Positions 32,739-43,090 of a stretch of DNA of 64,000 nt are shown here, piece after piece (position 1 is the first letter of the stretch; each line of letters begins with the position of its first letter). A program made the position numbers and the translations under genes. This DNA comes from Marinicella pacifica (GTDB lineage Bacteria; Pseudomonadota; Gammaproteobacteria; Xanthomonadales; Marinicellaceae). The notes below the pieces were generated by a model that was not told where the DNA came from, did not search any database, and worked only from the letters and a program-made list of their open reading frames with translations. Location: NCBI RefSeq assembly GCF_014636635.1, contig NZ_BMEO01000004.1, positions 205,169 through 269,168 of the forward strand, read 5' to 3'.

Positions 32739-33914
32739 TTAGGTCGATAATGCCTTGGCCATGGCTTCTATGCCGGATAAAGTCATGGGGAACATACGCT
32801 CATCCAACACTTTTTTTAATATCTGGGTTGAATGGGTGTAGTCCCAATAGGCTTTTTGAATAGGATTTAACCAGGCGTGATTCGGCCATTGATCTAACAA
32901 GCGCTGCAACCACACCAGACCGGCTTCCTGGTTCATATGTTCCACCGAACCACCGGCATGGGTCAGTTCATAGGGCGACATGGCGGCATCGCCGACAAAA
33001 ATAACCCGATAGTCCTCGCCGTAGGTGTTCAACACATCATAGGTATTAAGCGGTTCATCCCAGCGGCGGCTGTTATCCCGCCACAGGTGTTCATACACGC
33101 AATTATGAAAGTAATAATATTCCAAATGCTTGAACTCACTGCGGGCGGCTGAGAATAACTGCTCCACCTGTTCAATGTGATAATCCATGGAACCGCCGAC
33201 ATCGAAAAACATTAACAACTTCACGGCGTTGTGTTTTTCCGGGCGCATTTTTAAATCCAATAAACCGGCATTTTTTGCGGTTGAGCGAATGGTGTCATCT
33301 AAATCCAACTCATCGGCAGCACCGGTACGGGCAAAATGGCGCAAATGGCGCAAGGCCATCTTAATCGAGCGGGTGCCTAACTCGACATCATCACTTAAGT
33401 TTCTGAACTGGCGTTTTTCCCAGACTTTGGTGGCACGCTGATGCCGACCCGAGCCACCGATACGCACCCCTTCGGGGTTATAACCGCCATGGCCAAAGGG
33501 CGAGGTGCCGCCGGTACCAATCCATTTATTGCCGCCCTGATGCTTGCCCTGTTGTTCTTGCAGGCGTTTTTTCAGGGTTTCCATGAGCTTATCGAGACCA
33601 CCCAGGGCTTCAATCTGGGCTTTTTCTTCTTCGCTTAAATTGTTTATCCATTCAGGATCCAGCCAATCATGTGGAATTAAAAACTCCTCCAGGCCTTGCA
33701 CCATCTCCAGATTATGAAAATAATGACCAAAAGCCTGATCAAAGCGATCAAAATGCTGTTCATCCTTGACCATACATAAACGGCTTAAAACATAAAAATC
33801 GTCGATGGAACCGAACACCACCTGTTTTTCCAGGGCTTCTAACAGCGTTAATAGCTCTTTCACCGTCACCGGCAGACCGGCTTTTTTTAAGGTATAGAAA
33901 AAATCAATTAACAT
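32739..33914 (-). CDS. VWA-domain (CoxE-like) protein
   Basis: 391 residues. The C-terminal von Willebrand A domain starts near residue 225 with a metal-site motif 'LMFFDVGGSMDYHI' (DxGGS instead of the usual DxSxS) and continues with 'YYYFHNCVYEHLW' and 'FVGDAAMSPYEL'. The N-terminal half is helical, with a Gly/Gln-rich linker at ~120-165. It lies directly downstream of a MoxR AAA+ ATPase gene (7 bases apart). MoxR/VWA pairs act as chaperones that insert cofactors or remodel partner proteins; the client here is unknown, and the oxidase operon in the window is not adjacent. Confidence 0.87.
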   Translation of the reverse strand: MLIDFFYTLKKAGLPVTVKELLTLLEALEKQVVFGSIDDFYVLSRLCMVKDEQHFDRFDQAFGHYFHNLEMVQGLEEFLIPHDWLDPEWINNLSEEEKAQIEALGGLDKLMETLKKRLQEQQGKHQGGNKWIGTGGTSPFGHGGYNPEGVRIGGSGRHQRATKVWEKRQFRNLSDDVELGTRSIKMALRHLRHFARTGAADELDLDDTIRSTAKNAGLLDLKMRPEKHNAVKLLMFFDVGGSMDYHIEQVEQLFSAARSEFKHLEYYYFHNCVYEHLWRDNSRRWDEPLNTYDVLNTYGEDYRVIFVGDAAMSPYELTHAGGSVEHMNQEAGLVWLQRLLDQWPNHAWLNPIQKAYWDYTHSTQILKKVLDERMFPMTLSGIEAMAKALST

Positions 33915-33921
33915 GTAACAA

Positions 33922-34767
33922 TTAACCTTCGCGGCGCATGATAAAGGCCATTTTTTGCAGCATTTCTACATCCTGCTCATTCTTTAACAGCGCGCCATAC
34001 AAAGGCGGAATGGCTTCTTTAATGCTCTTATTCTGCAGGGTCTCCAGCGGTATATCATCCGCCACCAGCAGTTTTATCCAATCAATCAGCTCGGAAGTGG
34101 AGGGTCGTTTTTTCAAGCCCGGCATATCCCGCACTTCAAAAAAAGTTTCCAGGGCGGCATTCAGCAAATCCTTTTTCAGGTCCGGAAAGTGAACCTGAAT
34201 AATGGCCTGCATGGTTTTTTTGTCCGGGAATTTAATGTAATGGAAAAAACAGCGTCGCAAAAAGGCATCGGGCAATTCTTTTTCATTGTTACTGGTGATG
34301 ATAATAATCGGTCGTTGTTTCGCGGTGATGGTTTCTCCGGTTTCATAAACACTAAATTCCATTCTATCCAGCTCCACCAATAAATCATTGGGAAACTCAA
34401 TGTCGGCTTTGTCAATCTCATCAATCAGTAACACCACCTGCTCATCGCTGGTAAAGGCTTCCCAGAGTTTACCCGGTTTAATGTAGTTTTTAATGTCATG
34501 AACTTTATCATCGCCCAGTTGCGAATCCCGCAAGCGCGACACGGCATCGTACTCATACAGGCCTTGCTGGGCTTTGGTGGTGGATTTGATGTGCCAGCTG
34601 ATTAACCGTTTACCCATGGCCTGAGCGACTTCTTCGGCTAACATGGTTTTGCCGGTGCCCGGCTCACCTTTAATCAACAAAGGCCGCTGTAAAGTCACGG
34701 CCGCATTGACGGCCAACTGCAAATCATCGGTGGCCACATAATTGTCACTGCCGCTAAATTTTGTCAT
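33922..34767 (-). CDS. MoxR-family AAA+ ATPase
   Basis: 281 residues. Walker A 'LIKGEPGTGKTMLAEEVAQAM' region near residue 35, Walker B 'VVLLIDEIDKADIEFPNDLL' near 110, sensor-1 'IIITSNNEKELPDAFLRRC' near 155, and an arginine-rich 'LRRCFFHYIKFPDK'. First gene of a two-gene operon with the VWA protein. The family couples ATP hydrolysis to conformational change or metal insertion of client proteins. Confidence 0.92.
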   Translation of the reverse strand: MTKFSGSDNYVATDDLQLAVNAAVTLQRPLLIKGEPGTGKTMLAEEVAQAMGKRLISWHIKSTTKAQQGLYEYDAVSRLRDSQLGDDKVHDIKNYIKPGKLWEAFTSDEQVVLLIDEIDKADIEFPNDLLVELDRMEFSVYETGETITAKQRPIIIITSNNEKELPDAFLRRCFFHYIKFPDKKTMQAIIQVHFPDLKKDLLNAALETFFEVRDMPGLKKRPSTSELIDWIKLLVADDIPLETLQNKSIKEAIPPLYGALLKNEQDVEMLQKMAFIMRREG

Positions 34768-34949
34768 GTAAAGATTACCAATTTTTTAAAGCGGTCCATT
34801 TTAACAAGAATCCACAAGGCTTGTTAAAAGGGTTAAAACAAGGTTATTTTTCACCAAAATTTACCTTTACAGCTTAAAAATGTGCGTTTATTCTCAATTT
34901 ATTAACAGCCACAGGCGTTAAATAGGGGTGTTCATAGAGGATTACAGCC

Positions 34950-36722
34950 ATGCTCATTGATTACACGCCTAAGCGTAAAAAACCTAATAAAGACGATTCC
35001 GGTTACCGACAACCGAAAAAATTAACCAAGCGACCAAAGCAACCGGTGATTAAAACCCATGCCTTTATCACTGGGAGTCCTAAAGCGGCAGCCACACCGC
35101 CCAATCTGATTCATCGTATTTTGACCAAAATGGCATATGGTCCAAACAGCGATGATGTTGCGCACATCAATCAGTTACCCGGGGCCACGGATCATGCCAA
35201 GGTGATGGCGTATATTGACGAGCAATTAAATCCGGACACGATTAATGATGCGGCTTGTGAACAACGCTTAACAGGCGCCAATGGTTTTAACACCCTCCAT
35301 AAAACCCGCCAGCAACTGTATCAACAGCATTTCAGAAAAGCGGATGGCGACACCTATGAATGGTCAGTATTTACCCGACCAACACGGGAAGTCTCTCTGG
35401 CAACCATTCTCCGGGGCATTCATTCCAGGCGTCAATTAAAAGAGATGATGGCTGATTTTTGGCACAACCACTTCAATATTTCTAACGATTCTTATGGTGT
35501 ACAACCGATGTTTGTGCATTATGACCGCGATGTGATCCGGCCCAATGTACTGGGCAACTTCAGAGAAATGTTGTATCAGGTGACATGCTCAACTTGTATG
35601 CTGATTTATCTGAATAATGGCTCAAATCGTGCCTCCGCCCCCAATGAAAATTATGCCCGTGAAGTGATGGAATTGCATACCCTGGGTGCTGATAACTACT
35701 TCGGCCATATGGATTGGCAAGACGTGCCGATAGACGGTCAGGGTTATCGCAGTGGTTATGTGGAAGCCGATGTCATGGCAATGGCGCGGGCGTTAACCGG
35801 CTGGTCTTTCAGCGGCGCTGACTGGTGGGATTTCCAGAACGGCAATATCGCCACCGGTTTATTTCTTTACCGCGATGACTGGCATGACACCGGTACCAAA
35901 CGGGTACTGGGTGAAGAATTTTATTACACCAGTGCCAACCCACAACAAGATTTGAATCAAATTTTAGATTTACTGGCGCAACATCCGGGCACCAATCGTT
36001 TTCTGGCGGAAAAACTGTGTCGCCGATTTATTTCGGATGAACCCAATACAACAATTATAGATGCAGTGGCCAATACCCTGCAACAAAACTGGCAAGCACC
36101 GGATCAAATCAAATTGGCGATGGAAACATTGCTTAAATCCAATGACTTTTTAACCACCTGGGCTGAGAAAATTAAGCGGCCGTTTGAACGCATTATAGGT
36201 GCTCTGCGCCAGATAAAATACACCTTTGAATTCAATCCCAATAATGAACACAGCGGCTGGCATTTTTGGGATATCTTTGTCACCGGTCACCAACCCTTCT
36301 ATTGGGCTTCTCCTAACGGCTATCCCGATGTTAAATCTCACTGGCTGGGAACCTCAAGCCTGGTAGGTACCTGGAAATTAATTCAAAGAATGGCGCACCG
36401 ACATGAAGATTATGACGGCAATAAACCGATACTTAATCAAGTTCTTGCCGAGACCTTTATTGGCCTGCCCAATCCTAACGACCATACCGCCACCCAGTTG
36501 GTTAATTTTTGGTATGAAAAAATTATCGGCACCATGCCTGATAACAGCACCCACAATCACCTGGCCGATTTTATGGCCAGCAAAGACTGCGCTAATCCGG
36601 TTGTCGGCAATCACAATGATGTCATTGATTTAAATGACAATTCCTGGCCGGATAAAAACCAGGACAGGCTTTATGACATGGTGGCCACCATTTTCTTCAC
36701 CCCTGAATTTATTTACCGGTAA
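34950..36722 (+). CDS. DUF1800-family protein
   Basis: 590 residues. It matches the DUF1800 pattern: N-terminal 'RILTKMAYGPNSDDVAHINQ', 'LKEMMADFWHNHFNIS', 'APNENYAREVMELHTLGADN', 'ALTGWSF', 'KLCRRFISDEPN' and C-terminal 'TIFFTPEFIYR'. GAGGA lies 8 bases before ATG 34950. No signal peptide is seen, only a basic disordered N-terminus (~residues 1-45), so export may be carried by its Tat-dependent partner gene 5 bases downstream. DUF1800/DUF1501 pairs are common and uncharacterised. Confidence 0.88.
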   Translation: MLIDYTPKRKKPNKDDSGYRQPKKLTKRPKQPVIKTHAFITGSPKAAATPPNLIHRILTKMAYGPNSDDVAHINQLPGATDHAKVMAYIDEQLNPDTINDAACEQRLTGANGFNTLHKTRQQLYQQHFRKADGDTYEWSVFTRPTREVSLATILRGIHSRRQLKEMMADFWHNHFNISNDSYGVQPMFVHYDRDVIRPNVLGNFREMLYQVTCSTCMLIYLNNGSNRASAPNENYAREVMELHTLGADNYFGHMDWQDVPIDGQGYRSGYVEADVMAMARALTGWSFSGADWWDFQNGNIATGLFLYRDDWHDTGTKRVLGEEFYYTSANPQQDLNQILDLLAQHPGTNRFLAEKLCRRFISDEPNTTIIDAVANTLQQNWQAPDQIKLAMETLLKSNDFLTTWAEKIKRPFERIIGALRQIKYTFEFNPNNEHSGWHFWDIFVTGHQPFYWASPNGYPDVKSHWLGTSSLVGTWKLIQRMAHRHEDYDGNKPILNQVLAETFIGLPNPNDHTATQLVNFWYEKIIGTMPDNSTHNHLADFMASKDCANPVVGNHNDVIDLNDNSWPDKNQDRLYDMVATIFFTPEFIYR

Positions 36723-36727
36723 TCATT

Positions 36728-38044
36728 ATGAAAAAAATTAACCGCAGACAATTTATCCAAGGTACCGGCCTGATCACTTTATCGGGCCTGGGTGGTTTAC
36801 AAGTCGGCATGGCCCGTAAATTTTTGGGCGCAAACAACGGCCCGACAAGGGATTTATTGGTGTACGTTTTTCTGAACGGCGCCATGGATGGTTTACATAT
36901 GGTGCCGCCACGCAGTGGCAGCGATTATAATTATTACCGCAATGACCTGCGACCAAACTTACATATTCCCAATACGGAATCACTGGCTTTAAACGGTCAG
37001 AATGCCTTTGGCCTGCACCCGGCGGCGGTAGAAATGGCTGCTTTGTTTAACCAAAATAAAATGGCGATTGTCCATGCCACCGGTTTGAGCCAATCCAACC
37101 GCAGTCACTTTGAAGCCACTAAATACATGGAATTGGGTGCGCAGGATTTAGGCGCCACCGCCGGTACCGGCTGGTTAACACGTTATTTCCAATCCTCACT
37201 GCATACCCCTGAAAACGCATTAATACCTTCCGTGGTACCGGGTGATGCCAACTCGGCGGCTTTTCTGGGCGATCCCACCGCACTGGCATTGAATGACCCG
37301 GAAGATTTCACCATGGCCAACGGTCACTGGGCCTGGGGAGATACACAAGCTGAAACCCTGAACCGTTTGTATGAAAATCCAAACAGCCCGGAAGCCACCG
37401 TGGGCCACCAAGCCCTCTACACTTCGCAAGTTATCCAAAGCATTGATTGGGCGAATTATCAACCGGGCAACAATGCAATTTATCCGGACAGCCAATTGGG
37501 CGATCAGCTGAAAACTGTGGCGCAATTATATCGATCTGATGTCGGTTTGGAAGTGGCTTATGTGCCCACCGGTGGCTGGGACACCCATGATGGTCAAAGC
37601 TACCGATTTAATAATCTTGCCACTGAATTATCGGCCGCTTTAGCCGCATTTTATAAGGATTTACATGCCCATCACCCGGGTCGTTTTACAGTGGTTGTAC
37701 AATCTGAATTTGGTCGCCGTGCCTATCAAAACAGCGCCAACAGCACTGATCACGGCTATGGCAACCCCATGTTTGTCATTGGTGATACCATAAATCCGGG
37801 TTTTCACGGTCAATTCCCCGGCTTAGGACCTAACGAATTGTTTGAAGGCGGCGATGTGAATGTCACCACCGATTACCGCGATGTGGTCAGTGAAATCTTG
37901 ATGAAACGGATGCGCAACCGCTTTTTAGGATACATTTTCCCTGACTACAATAATTACAACCCACTAAATGTCGTTCAAGGTGATGACATGACGCCCATCT
38001 TTGACGCTGACTATGATCCGATATTTGCCTCGGGATTTGATTAA
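36728..38044 (+). CDS. DUF1501-family Tat-exported protein
   Basis: 438 residues. A twin-arginine signal ('NRRQFIQGTGLITLSGLGGLQ') starts at residue 5. The DUF1501 body is seen in 'LLVYVFLNGAMDGLHMVPPR', 'LHPAAVEMAALFNQNKMAIVHATGL', 'PTGGWDTHDGQ' and 'VVQSEFGRRAYQNSANSTDHGYG' region. That last region has the layout of alkaline-phosphatase-like metal sites. The protein ends exactly in 'DPIFASGFD', a short C-terminal motif also seen near the end of the kelch protein. It is translated after the DUF1800 gene with a 5-base gap. Confidence 0.88.
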   Translation: MKKINRRQFIQGTGLITLSGLGGLQVGMARKFLGANNGPTRDLLVYVFLNGAMDGLHMVPPRSGSDYNYYRNDLRPNLHIPNTESLALNGQNAFGLHPAAVEMAALFNQNKMAIVHATGLSQSNRSHFEATKYMELGAQDLGATAGTGWLTRYFQSSLHTPENALIPSVVPGDANSAAFLGDPTALALNDPEDFTMANGHWAWGDTQAETLNRLYENPNSPEATVGHQALYTSQVIQSIDWANYQPGNNAIYPDSQLGDQLKTVAQLYRSDVGLEVAYVPTGGWDTHDGQSYRFNNLATELSAALAAFYKDLHAHHPGRFTVVVQSEFGRRAYQNSANSTDHGYGNPMFVIGDTINPGFHGQFPGLGPNELFEGGDVNVTTDYRDVVSEILMKRMRNRFLGYIFPDYNNYNPLNVVQGDDMTPIFDADYDPIFASGFD

Positions 38045-38067
38045 CTAAAAACAAGTTAACAGATTTA

Positions 38068-38958
38068 TTATTCTAAAGACCAGGCATCCAACCATTCGAT
38101 GGAAACCGGCACCATATCAAATTCAGTCATCAGTCGCTGCTGGAAGTCCTGCATATGACCCGCACCATAAAAAATGGCGACTGATTGAGGCTTTTTGTCG
38201 GTGCGTGTTCGTTCCAGCACTTTCAGCGCTTTTTGATTTCTGGCAGCCACCAATGTGGACCCCTCGGGACCTTCAAAAGCAACCATCATGGACTCAGAAT
38301 CAGCCAGTTCCTCCGCCACCATGCGTTTTAAGGCCAACTGTTTATCATCTGCCATTAAAACAGACAATAAACTCAGCTGACTGCCGGCACCGGCAGTGAG
38401 TTCACGGGCCAATCCGGCGCGCCACATTTGCAAAATCATGCCGGTGATGGTTTCACCTCTGTTGGTCATACTTTGTTTAAATTCATCCGGACTAAAATCG
38501 GCATGGATAAAATGTGCAGGGCTGTAATCCACGCCATCCATTTGGTAGGTTAATCCCAGTACATCCGTCATCGTCGTTTGAATACTGGTCAACAGATTTG
38601 TTTTGTCGGTCCGGGCATGTTCGCCGGTCTGTTGTCTGGGTGTGATTTTGGTGCCTTCAGGTGCCACCATTTCATACAAAACCGCGTCATATTTCGAAAA
38701 CCGCTGATTAAGATCAGCAAAATAAGCCGCATCGGCCACATGCACCGCACTGACCAAATCCACATACCAATCCTGCGAATCGCTGCGGGGCTGGAAGCGC
38801 ACCACCGCCACTTGCAAGGCGTCACTATTTTCCGCCATACGAATATACTGCTCAGGTACTTTATCCAGTGGTTTTAGGTTATTGGCAAACACCGGCCAGG
38901 CCATCAGACAGCATACAATCAGCCACAAACCGCGAGTTATTGAAATATGAGGTTTCAT
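38068..38958 (-). CDS. Exported TraB/Tiki-superfamily protein
   Basis: 296 residues. Signal peptide 'GLWLIVCCLMAWPVFA-NN'. The fold is suggested by 'LVSAVHVADAAYFADLNQRFSKYDAVLYEMVAPEG' region (GxxH-like His and the Glu after the second strand) and by 'VAIFYGAGHMQDFQQRLM' near the end. Both are hallmarks of the TraB/PrgY/Tiki group of putative metallohydrolases. Substrate unknown. Convergent with the DUF1501 gene. Confidence 0.7.
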   Translation of the reverse strand: MKPHISITRGLWLIVCCLMAWPVFANNLKPLDKVPEQYIRMAENSDALQVAVVRFQPRSDSQDWYVDLVSAVHVADAAYFADLNQRFSKYDAVLYEMVAPEGTKITPRQQTGEHARTDKTNLLTSIQTTMTDVLGLTYQMDGVDYSPAHFIHADFSPDEFKQSMTNRGETITGMILQMWRAGLARELTAGAGSQLSLLSVLMADDKQLALKRMVAEELADSESMMVAFEGPEGSTLVAARNQKALKVLERTRTDKKPQSVAIFYGAGHMQDFQQRLMTEFDMVPVSIEWLDAWSLE

Positions 38959-39011
38959 ACAGAATTAAAAGTTTAGCAATAAAATCTTAGAATACAAAAT
39001 AATAAAAAGGT

Positions 39012-39215
39012 TCAGGCATCCATATCCGGAATCAACAGATCTTCATAATGTTTGATGTCATCTTTGAGGCTTAATTTTTCTTTTTTCAGGCGTTTGATAC
39101 TCAGTTCATTGGCTTCGGGTGCAGATTCCAGACCCGCCAGACGGGATTCCAGAGCTTTATGCTTTTCTTTGAGTTGACCCAAACGTTCTCTGATTTGATG
39201 TTCTTTTAATGCCAT
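39012..39215 (-). CDS. YdcH-like DUF465 protein
   Basis: 67 residues, small and strongly helical/coiled-coil ('LGQLKEKHKALESRLAGLES', 'IKRLKKEKLSLKDDIKHYEDLL'), the pattern of DUF465/YdcH. ATG 39215 is chosen because GGAG lies five bases before it and the family begins here; longer frames reach into the ttcA region. It is divergent from ttcA with about 115 bases between the starts. Function unknown. Confidence 0.85.
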   Translation of the reverse strand: MALKEHQIRERLGQLKEKHKALESRLAGLESAPEANELSIKRLKKEKLSLKDDIKHYEDLLIPDMDA

Positions 39216-39331
39216 AACAACTCCATTAAAATAGTTTGCGTCAGTTTTCATGAATAGACTGACAGGATTCTCTGCTTTAGTATAAAATCTATTGCCTCGG
39301 TTCACCACAACTATTGTCACAATTATCTGTT

Positions 39332-40138
39332 ATGAATCAAACCCGATACCGCTTTGGTAAAATTCAACAAAAATTAAGACGCCAAATCAGTGCCGCGTCA
39401 GCGGATTATGGCCTGATTGAATCGGGTGATCGCATTATGGTGTGCTTATCCGGCGGCAAAGATTCTTACACCATGCTGGCCTTATTGCAAAACATTCAGC
39501 GCAAAGCCCCTTTTCATTTTGATCTGGTGGCGGTGAATTTAGACCAAAAGCAACCCGGATTTCCAGAAGAGGTGTTGCCCGACTATCTGACCAGGCAAGA
39601 CGTTGAATACCACATAATCGAAGAAGACACATTCAGCATTGTTCAGGATAAAATTCCGCAAGGTAAAACCACCTGTGGTTTATGTTCCAGGCTTCGTCGG
39701 GGCATTTTGTATCGAGTCGCCGGTGAATTAAACTGCAACAAAATTGCACTGGGCCACCATCAGGATGATGTGGTGGAAACCTTGTTTTTAAATATGTTTT
39801 TCGGCGGCACCTTGAAAGCCATGCCACCCAAACTAATCAGTGATGACGGCCGCAATACCGTCATCAGACCTTTATATTATTGTCGCGAAAAAGACATCGC
39901 CGAATATGCAAAAGTCATGGATTTTCCCATCATTCCCTGTAACCTGTGTGGTTCACAGGATAACCTGCAACGCCAGGCCATAAAGCACATGCTGAAACAA
40001 TGGGACAAGATTCAACCGGGACGTATCGACAACATCGCCCGCGCCATCAAAAACATTGCACCCACTCAGTTAGGCGATGGCGAGTTGGTTGATTTTAAAG
40101 CACTGAAATCCCGCGTAGAATTACCACAGTTTGTTTAA
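39332..40138 (+). CDS. ttcA: tRNA 2-thiocytidine biosynthesis protein
   Basis: 268 residues. PP-loop ATP motif '[15 protein letters not shown]' near residue 45. Two CxxC pairs that hold the iron-sulfur cluster: '[13 protein letters not shown]' and '[15 protein letters not shown]'. It also has '[18 protein letters not shown]'. It adds sulfur to cytidine 32 of certain tRNAs. The frame extends to TTG 39314, but ATG 39332 is the family start. The 3' end overlaps the convergent mnmG 3' end by four bases. Confidence 0.96.
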   Translation: MNQTRYRFGKIQQKLRRQISAASADYGLIESGDRIMVCLSGGKDSYTMLALLQNIQRKAPFHFDLVAVNLDQKQPGFPEEVLPDYLTRQDVEYHIIEEDTFSIVQDKIPQGKTTCGLCSRLRRGILYRVAGELNCNKIALGHHQDDVVETLFLNMFFGGTLKAMPPKLISDDGRNTVIRPLYYCREKDIAEYAKVMDFPIIPCNLCGSQDNLQRQAIKHMLKQWDKIQPGRIDNIARAIKNIAPTQLGDGELVDFKALKSRVELPQFV

Positions 40139-42006
40139 CCGGCTTTTTTCAAATAGACCAGTAACAAAGAAATGGCTGCCGGGGTCATGCCCTGAATCCG
40201 TGATGCCTGACCGATGGTGGTGGGTTTGGTCTGGTTGAGCTTTTCGGTTAATTCTGCACTCAAGCCGTTGACCGCTGCGTAATCAAAATCCACCGGCAGC
40301 GGTTTATGTTCCTGGGCTTTGGCTTTGTCAATCTCTTGTTGCTGGCGCGCCAGATAGCCTGCGTATTGGGTCTGTATTTCCACTTGTTCCAAAACAGCTT
40401 TGGTGCGGTTTGGCAGGCTGATTTCTTCAAAACCCATAAACATCGACACATTCACCTCCGGTCGTCGCAACAAGTCATAGGCACTGGTTTCTTTGGATAA
40501 TTGGATGCCGGATTGGGTCATAAATTTTTGACCCAGTTGATTATGCGGGGTTAACCACACCGACTGTAAATGTTCAAGTGAACGTTCGACCTGTTGTTTT
40601 TTATCCATAAAAATTTGGTAACGATGCGCATCTACCAGGCCCAGTTCATATCCTTTCTCGGTTAACCGGAAATCGGCATTGTCTTCACGTAACATCAAGC
40701 GGTATTCAGCCCGTGAGGTGAACATGCGGTAAGGTTCACTGGCGCCCTGCGTAATCAAATCATCGATTAAAACACCGATATAAGCCTCATTGCGTGCCGG
40801 TGTCCAGCCGGGTTGACCGGCTGCTTTACGGGCAGCATTTAATCCGGCAATCAAGCCCTGCGCCGCCGCTTCTTCGTAACCGGTGGTGCCATTAATTTGC
40901 CCGGCAAAAAATAAATTTTCAACGTACTTGGTTTCTAACGTCGGGTGCAAACCACGGGGATCAAAAAAGTCGTATTCAATGGCATAACCCGGCCGGGTTA
41001 TATGGGCATTCTCAAAGCCTTTAATGGATCGCACCAGTTGAATTTGCACATCAAAGGGCAGTGAAGTGGATATACCGTTGGGGTACAATTCCTGCGTATT
41101 TAAGCCTTCGGGCTCCACAAAAATCTGGTGTGAATCCTTATCGGCAAAGCGCATGATTTTATCTTCTATCGAGGGACAATAGCGCGGTCCTTTACCTTCG
41201 ATACGGCCTGAGTACATCGGCGATCGGTCTAAACCACCACGGATAAATTCATGGGTTTTGAGGTTGGTGTGGGTGATATAACAACTGACCTGTTGCGGAT
41301 GGTCTTCGACTTGACCCAGGTAGGAAAACACCGGCATCGGTGTATCACCGGGCTGCTCTTCCATCACACTAAAATCAACAGTTTTACCGTCAATCCTCGG
41401 GGGTGTACCGGTTTTCAGCCGGGCCACATCAAAGGGCAGCGCGCGTAATTTTTGTGCCAGAACATTGGCCGGCGGATCACCGGCACGACCGCCCTGATAG
41501 CCGCTGGTGCCAATATGAATACGGCCACCCAAAAAAGTGCCGACGGTCATCACCACGGTTTTGGCCAGAAAAGTCAGCCCCATCTGGGTTACGCAGCCTT
41601 TCACCACATCCTGTTCAATAATTAAATCTTCCACACCCTGTTGAAAAATATGCAGATTGTCCTGATGTTCGACAGCCTGACGTATGGCAGCCCGGTATAA
41701 ATTACGATCACACTGCGCCCGGGTGGCACGTACTGCGGCCCCTTTTCGGGCATTTAATGTACGCCATTGAATCCCGGCACGGTCGGTGGCCTGAGCCATC
41801 ACACCGCCCAGCGCATCAATTTCTTTAACCAGATGACCTTTACCAATACCACCGATGGCCGGATTACAGCTCATCTGACCAATGGTTTCGATGTTATGGG
41901 TTAACAACAATGTTTGCGCGCCGATGCGGGCAGCCGCCAGCGCTGCATCGGTTCCGGCGTGCCCGCCACCGACGACAATCACATCAAAAATTTTCGGGTA
42001 CTGCAT
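40135..42006 (-). CDS. mnmG: tRNA uridine-5-carboxymethylaminomethyl modification enzyme
   Basis: 623 residues, full length. N-terminal FAD site '[22 protein letters not shown]' region, '[23 protein letters not shown]' region, '[11 protein letters not shown]', '[17 protein letters not shown]', '[24 protein letters not shown]' region and the C-terminal helical MnmE-binding domain. With MnmE it modifies the wobble uridine of tRNAs. In many gammaproteobacteria mnmG starts an operon with rsmG and par genes near the origin; here it stands alone and is convergent with ttcA. Confidence 0.97.
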   Translation of the reverse strand: MQYPKIFDVIVVGGGHAGTDAALAAARIGAQTLLLTHNIETIGQMSCNPAIGGIGKGHLVKEIDALGGVMAQATDRAGIQWRTLNARKGAAVRATRAQCDRNLYRAAIRQAVEHQDNLHIFQQGVEDLIIEQDVVKGCVTQMGLTFLAKTVVMTVGTFLGGRIHIGTSGYQGGRAGDPPANVLAQKLRALPFDVARLKTGTPPRIDGKTVDFSVMEEQPGDTPMPVFSYLGQVEDHPQQVSCYITHTNLKTHEFIRGGLDRSPMYSGRIEGKGPRYCPSIEDKIMRFADKDSHQIFVEPEGLNTQELYPNGISTSLPFDVQIQLVRSIKGFENAHITRPGYAIEYDFFDPRGLHPTLETKYVENLFFAGQINGTTGYEEAAAQGLIAGLNAARKAAGQPGWTPARNEAYIGVLIDDLITQGASEPYRMFTSRAEYRLMLREDNADFRLTEKGYELGLVDAHRYQIFMDKKQQVERSLEHLQSVWLTPHNQLGQKFMTQSGIQLSKETSAYDLLRRPEVNVSMFMGFEEISLPNRTKAVLEQVEIQTQYAGYLARQQQEIDKAKAQEHKPLPVDFDYAAVNGLSAELTEKLNQTKPTTIGQASRIQGMTPAAISLLLVYLKKAG

Positions 42007-42124
42007 AGCGTGTCTTTATTCAAACTAACCCTTTATTTTAATGCTTTTTATGATTCAAAACAAATCAATCCATGGATTAAGCCACTGATATGCCCTCACA
42101 GCACCCTTGTCAGCTGAACAGCTG

Positions 42125-42328
42125 TCAGAGGGCTGCAAAAGTACCGGCCTGAAACCAATAGCCACAACCAAAAAACACGATGAGTGAAAAAATCACCGCG
42201 TCTTTCCAGTTTAATCGCAAGGTCTCATAATGACTTAAGGACCTTTTAATTTTCCTTTGAGGCTTTTTAATTTCAATTCTGGCTTGTTCTTCCAAATGTG
42301 CGCGTATTGATTTTTCAGATCTTTTCAT
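42125..42328 (-). CDS. Small single-helix membrane protein
   Basis: 67 residues. It has a basic, helical N-terminal half ('SIRAHLEEQARIEIKKPQRKIKRS') and one membrane helix near the C-terminus ('DAVIFSLIVFFGCGYWF'). GGTGA lies a few bases before ATG 42328. No family recognised. A CAGCTG-AA-CAGCTG hairpin (42111-42124) lies right after its stop and may end the transcript, although it has no U-run. Confidence 0.55.
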   Translation of the reverse strand: MKRSEKSIRAHLEEQARIEIKKPQRKIKRSLSHYETLRLNWKDAVIFSLIVFFGCGYWFQAGTFAAL

Positions 42329-42541
42329 CGCTTCACCAACTTGTTTAAATTGTGTTGATTAGACCATGGTTCTATGCACATAAAATGACGCATATCTGAT
42401 AAATTATGCCGATTAATGACCCAAAAATGACCGATGAATCTTCATCGAGTCATTAGCCACATAACGCCTCAAAAATTCTTTATATTGCACTTTAAAACAA
42501 AAATTGATATGCTGATTTATCTTCAATAACAGGAACTTATT

Positions 42542-43051
42542 ATGGGATTTTTTGATTTTATCAGTGATGCGGGTGCCCGGGTTTTTGGCAAAGACAAATC
42601 TGAAAAAGAGGTCACCTTGCCGATTATTAAGCACATTGAAAACAGTGGTGTAGATGTGGAATACGTAACCACGCAATTTAATAATGGGGTGGTTAATTTA
42701 TCGGGCTATGTGCCTAACCAGGAACAAAAAGAAAAGGCCGTACTAACCGCCGGCAATATTGCCGGTGTATCGCGTGTGTTAGACAATTTAATGCTTGGAA
42801 CACCACCGGATGACGCCAACGAAGCGGTTAAGGAAATGCAGGAACATGCGGTAAAAGAAAACGAGGTGGCCGGTGAAACCACCTGGGAATCGCGGACCTA
42901 TACGGTTCAGTCGGGTGACACATTGGGTAAAATTGCCAAACAGTTTTACGGTGATGCCATGAAATACCCGAAAATTTTTGAAGCCAACCAACCCATGCTC
43001 AAAGACCCTGATAAGATTTACCCGGGTCAGGTTTTACGCATTCCTAAATAA
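42542..43051 (+). CDS. kbp: BON-LysM potassium-binding-type protein (Kbp/YgaU)
   Basis: 169 residues. A BON domain covers ~20-85 ('VDVEYVTTQFNNGVVNLSGYV'). A C-terminal LysM domain covers ~118-168 ('YTVQSGDTLGKIAKQFYGDAMKYPKIFEANQP' region). This is the same order as E. coli Kbp/YgaU, 20 residues longer because of an acidic linker. No signal peptide, so cytoplasmic as in E. coli, where it binds K+. AGGAA precedes ATG 42542. It may link to the TrkAH potassium uptake genes at 61-64 kb in function, though not in position. Confidence 0.88.
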   Translation: MGFFDFISDAGARVFGKDKSEKEVTLPIIKHIENSGVDVEYVTTQFNNGVVNLSGYVPNQEQKEKAVLTAGNIAGVSRVLDNLMLGTPPDDANEAVKEMQEHAVKENEVAGETTWESRTYTVQSGDTLGKIAKQFYGDAMKYPKIFEANQPMLKDPDKIYPGQVLRIPK

Positions 43052-43090
43052 AACCAGATAACCAGCCGCTTTACTGCCTGTTATAGGCGG

